Below, piece by piece: positions 60,825 to 64,000 of a stretch of 64,000 bases of DNA. The notes under the pieces are model-generated. The model did no database searches. It was given only the letters and a program-made list of their open reading frames with translations, and was not told the origin of the DNA. Both the position numbers and the translations under genes were made by a program. The number at the start of each line of letters is the position of its first letter. Within the stretch, counting starts at the first letter, position 1. Source of the DNA: Apibacter adventoris (GTDB lineage: Bacteria > Bacteroidota > Bacteroidia > Flavobacteriales > Weeksellaceae); assembly GCF_002964975.1 (NCBI RefSeq), contig NZ_PSZM01000002.1, positions 1 to 64,000 of the forward strand, read 5' to 3'.

Positions 60825-62933
60825 TTATAATTGCGGGTGTAATTCTAATTCATAATTGGAATTTAAACAAATAAAACCCTCTGAATATGGATTTTCATTT
60901 GTAATTTTAAATCCTTTTATTTTAGAAGTTTTCCCTTTAGTAACTAAATCTGAAATTTGTTTTAAGGTTAATTTTTTATTACAAAAAGTAAAGGGTACTC
61001 TAAAATTACAATTATTAAAATCATTGCATCCATAAGCTTGTTTTCCTTTGAGTAACATTTGATTTTTACATTTAGGGCATAGGAGATTTTCAATTTTAAC
61101 GGTTTCTTTTTTAGTAGTAGATACCTTTTTGTTTTTAGAATAGGTAACTGTTTCCTGAATAGAAATTCTTTTATAATTACTATTTTTAACTTCATTGGTA
61201 AGTTGCGTAACCATGTTTATAAGTTCTTTTTTGAACACTTCCAGTTCATAGTTTCCTTTTTCAATTAATCGTAATTTATGCTCCCATTCACCTGTTAATT
61301 CAGGACTTTTCAGTAAATCGTTTTCAATTGTATTTATAAGATCTAAGCCAGTTTGTGTAGCAATTATATTCTTTCTTTTTTTTAAAATATACTTTCGTCT
61401 GAACAAAGTTTCAATGATATTTGCACGAGTAGAGGGTCTTCCTATTCCGTTATCTTTAAGAGCCTCTCTCATATCTTCATCTTCCACTTGTTTACCGGCA
61501 GTTTCCATAGCCCTTAATAAAGAAGCTTCTGTATAATACTTCGGAGGAGTAGTTTTTCCTTGATGAATAAAAGGCTCATGAGATCCAGTTTCACCCGGTT
61601 GAAAGTCGGGCATAATAAATTCTTCTGATGTTTTTTCGTTATTAATTTCTTGAAGATAAATTGTTTTCCATCCGTAATCCAAAATTTGTTTTCCTGTAAC
61701 TTTAAAAGGAATTTCTCCAACTTTAGCAGTAACAAGAGTATTAGAAACTATACACTCAGGGTAAAATACAGCAATAAATCTTTTAGCTATTAAATCATAA
61801 ATTCGTTTTTCATCAATAGAAAGATGTTGCGGGAGTATTTCTGTAGGAATTATCGCATGGTGATCAGTAATTTTTTCATTGTCAAAGACATTTTTTGTTT
61901 TATTAATGGCCATATTTAATAAAGGTTTAGTGTATTTTTCGTAATACTTCATACTTTTTAAAATTCCTGGAATTTTTGGATATAGGTCATCAGATAAATA
62001 AGTAGTGTCTACTCTGGGATAGGTTATAAACTTATTTTCATATAAGTTTTGAGCTAATTTTAAAGTATGATCAGCAGAAAATCCGTATTTTTTATTGGCT
62101 TCCACCTGAAGCGAAGTTAAATCGAATAATCTTGGATTTTTTTCTTTTCCTTCTTTTTTTTCAGAAGCAATAATTTCGAAAGGAAATTTTTCCAGATAAA
62201 TTAATCCGTTTTTTGCTTTTTCCTCTGTTTTAAGCCTAGAAATATCTGCATTAAATTCAGTATTTTTATATAGAGTTTTTAGTTCCCAATATTCTTCAAC
62301 TACGAAACTGTCTATTTCCTTCTGTCTGGAAACAATCATAGCTAATGTAGGAGTTTGTACCCGCCCAATGGATAATAGAGTTTTATTGACGGCAAATTTT
62401 TTAGTAAATACACGGGTGGCATTTATCCCCAATAACCAGTCTCCAATAGCCCTGGCACTTCCTGCAGCATATAAATTATCATAAAAAGTAGCATCTTTCA
62501 AATTATGAAATCCCTCTTTTAAAGCCTGTTCGGTTAAAGAAGAAATCCAGAGACGTTTTACCGGAACCTTACATTGTGCCTTAAGAAGTACCCAACGTTG
62601 AATGAGTTCCCCTTCTTGTCCGGCATCACCGCAGTTTACAACTTCCTCACATTGAGATATTAATTTTTTTATGATGTTGAATTGTTTTTGTACCCCTTTA
62701 TTATCTATCAACTTAATTCCAAAATGAGCAGGTATAATAGGCAAATCTTCCAAATGCCATTCTTTCCACAATAAGTTATAGTCATGTGGTTCTTTTAAAG
62801 TACAAAGATGCCCAAAAGTCCAAGTAACTTGGTAGCCGTTTCCTTCGAAGTATCCATCTTTTCGATCTTTAGCTCCTAAAATTTTGGCAATATCTTTGGC
62901 CACACTTGGCTTTTCTGCAATACAAACTCTCAT
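60825..62933 (-). CDS. topB: DNA topoisomerase III (type IA)
   Basis: It decatenates DNA by single-strand passage. Toprim domain: MRVCIAEKPSVAKDIAKILG, VNCGDAGQEGELIQRWVL. The body has LLSIGRVQTPTLAMIVSRQ and the catalytic Tyr in FITYPRVDTTYLSDDL; GIGRPSTRANIIETLFRR follows. The C-terminus has a zinc-ribbon-like CPKCKNQMLLKGKQAYGCND. I start at 62933 (MRVCIAEKPSV); a five-codon upstream extension has no support. Length 702 residues. In Bacteroidetes some topB copies are element-borne, but nothing mobile lies next to this one. Confidence 0.95.
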   Translation of the reverse strand: MRVCIAEKPSVAKDIAKILGAKDRKDGYFEGNGYQVTWTFGHLCTLKEPHDYNLLWKEWHLEDLPIIPAHFGIKLIDNKGVQKQFNIIKKLISQCEEVVNCGDAGQEGELIQRWVLLKAQCKVPVKRLWISSLTEQALKEGFHNLKDATFYDNLYAAGSARAIGDWLLGINATRVFTKKFAVNKTLLSIGRVQTPTLAMIVSRQKEIDSFVVEEYWELKTLYKNTEFNADISRLKTEEKAKNGLIYLEKFPFEIIASEKKEGKEKNPRLFDLTSLQVEANKKYGFSADHTLKLAQNLYENKFITYPRVDTTYLSDDLYPKIPGILKSMKYYEKYTKPLLNMAINKTKNVFDNEKITDHHAIIPTEILPQHLSIDEKRIYDLIAKRFIAVFYPECIVSNTLVTAKVGEIPFKVTGKQILDYGWKTIYLQEINNEKTSEEFIMPDFQPGETGSHEPFIHQGKTTPPKYYTEASLLRAMETAGKQVEDEDMREALKDNGIGRPSTRANIIETLFRRKYILKKRKNIIATQTGLDLINTIENDLLKSPELTGEWEHKLRLIEKGNYELEVFKKELINMVTQLTNEVKNSNYKRISIQETVTYSKNKKVSTTKKETVKIENLLCPKCKNQMLLKGKQAYGCNDFNNCNFRVPFTFCNKKLTLKQISDLVTKGKTSKIKGFKITNENPYSEGFICLNSNYELELHPQL

Positions 62934-63487
62934 AAAATGATATCTCAATTAGCAAAATTGCGATTTTTTTAAAAAATAATAAAGTTAAAAATAATTAGAA
63001 TTAAGTAAACAAAATGTAAAGGTTGCCCTGTATTTTTATTTATTAGAAAAGGCATTATATAGTAAGTTTTAGATAGAATTAAATTTAGTATTATTTTTAA
63101 CTTAATTGGAATTAGATTAATAAAATAGAAGTTAATCAATTTCTTTTCAATTGTATTCTTTAAAAATATAGTGATTATTAAAATAAAAAGTTCGTAAATA
63201 ATTTAAGATTAGAACATTATAAATTTTTATAATCATAATGGTTAATGTTGATTTGTATATATTATATAAAGAATTTTAATCAATATTTGTAGCTGGGTAA
63301 TTTATTTTTTTTCTGGATTAATTTACAGGGTTAATTAATTTTTTATGAAAAAATATAGATAAATTGTTAATTAGTTAAACCTCAAAATATGGTTTTCATT
63401 ATTAATAGTTTAAATTTGTAAAAATTAGAATATTGTTTATTAATGATATTTTAATAGTTTATGATATAAATATAATTTTTGTAAAAT
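62934..63487. other. 554-bp AT-rich divergent intergenic region, no gene seen
   Basis: Located between topB (minus) and the ABC ATPase gene (plus). Stops occur in all frames, and no GC-rich structure is visible. A TAATTTTTG just before ATG 63488 is close to the -7 consensus but one base too long. Confidence 0.55.
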
Positions 63488-64000
63488 ATGTTAGAAGTCA
63501 AAAATATTTCTTTTTCCTATACCCCTGAAAAAAAAGTAATTAATTCAGTTTCTTTTAATTTAGAACAGGGAAAAATGATGGCGTTAATCGGAGAAAGTGG
63601 AAGCGGAAAAAGTACAATTTTAAAATTAATTTATGGAATATTGTCTAGCGAAGAAGGAGAAATTTATTATAATAACACGAAACTATTAGGATGTAAAGAA
63701 AATTTAGTGCCAGGGGAACCGGAATTTAAATATTTGGAGCAAGATTTTGGATTAATGCCCTATTCTACAGTTGGAGAAAATGTTGGAAATTTTATCTCTA
63801 ATATCAATAGAGGCGAAAAAGAAGAAAGAATTAAATTTTTACTAAATTTAGTAGAAATGACAGATTATATAAATATGAAAGCTAATGATTTGAGTGGTGG
63901 ACAGAAACAGAGAGTAGCTTTAGCTAAAGTGTTGGCTCATCCTCCTTTATTATTACTGTTAGATGAACCTTTTTCTCAGGTAGATACATTTAAAAAAAAT
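63488..64000 (+). CDS. ABC-transporter ATP-binding protein, 3' part beyond the window
   Basis: 171 codons are visible. Walker A is GESGSGKST (about residue 37), the Q-loop region is LEQDFGLMPYSTVGENV, the ABC signature is LSGGQKQRVALAKVL, and Walker B is LLLLLDEPFSQVD. The start MLEVKNISFSYTPEKK is standard. The transported substrate cannot be told; the partner permease is not in the window. The gene is truncated by the window end. Confidence 0.92.
   Translation, partial: MLEVKNISFSYTPEKKVINSVSFNLEQGKMMALIGESGSGKSTILKLIYGILSSEEGEIYYNNTKLLGCKENLVPGEPEFKYLEQDFGLMPYSTVGENVGNFISNINRGEKEERIKFLLNLVEMTDYINMKANDLSGGQKQRVALAKVLAHPPLLLLLDEPFSQVDTFKKN

Overview
Organism. The window is a strongly AT-rich chromosomal segment of a Bacteroidetes, most likely a low-GC member of the Flavobacteriales (Weeksellaceae/Chryseobacterium-like; an Apibacter-type genome would fit, but the species cannot be fixed from here). 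Evidence: many lipoproteins with Bacteroidetes-style signal peptides, a full BatA-D aerotolerance operon, the proS / Gly-Trp-rich lipoprotein / OmpP1-like gene order, archaeal-type ProRS, the -7 promoter motif TAnnTTTG before many genes, and few Shine-Dalgarno sequences. Layout. (1) 1-4.5 kb, plus strand: end of one cassette, then two tandem displaced Rhs 'tips' built on a shared ~0.6 kb repeat. Each carries a different C-terminal domain followed by a lipoprotein that is the likely immunity protein; one toxin end has a JAMM/JAB metalloprotease motif. (2) 4.6-12.2 kb: a secreted protein, prfB, an SPFH protein, two paralogous small lipoproteins, an unknown membrane/lipoprotein pair, 5-formyl-THF cyclo-ligase, ferredoxin and a U32 protein. 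(3) 12.3-16.2 kb: yidD-lgt-glutamine cyclotransferase, a lipoprotein and lipA. (4) 16.4-23.9 kb: an uninterrupted seven-gene MoxR-DUF58-BatABCD operon. (5) 24-44.4 kb: housekeeping genes (marC family, rnpA, bacilliredoxin, DUF59, rsmE, kdtA, proS, OmpP1-like, DUF421, rpsT, folC, nhaA, M16 peptidase, tsaC-type, AI-2E family, aroQ) and four tRNAs (Glu, Gln, Val, Leu). (6) 44.4-54.5 kb, minus strand: a 10-kb accessory region of about seven Rhs tips in successive states of decay, interleaved with mostly intact lipoprotein genes and two copies of a small membrane-protein family. (7) 54.6-64 kb: gpmA, an S9 peptidase, a DUF5700-type zinc peptidase, sucC, mscL, topB and the start of an ABC-transporter ATPase. 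Main point. The two Rhs regions use different core types (left: a HADHLGSSSYITN core; right: a TDHLGNIRLSY core). Both look like arrays of displaced toxin tips with resident immunity genes. In the right array the most complete tip lies at the 5' end and the others carry nonsense and frameshift mutations, while most associated lipoproteins stay open. This suggests selection for immunity after the toxins were lost. Limits. No database search was possible; family names rest on motifs I recognise, and domain calls on the toxin tips are inferences.
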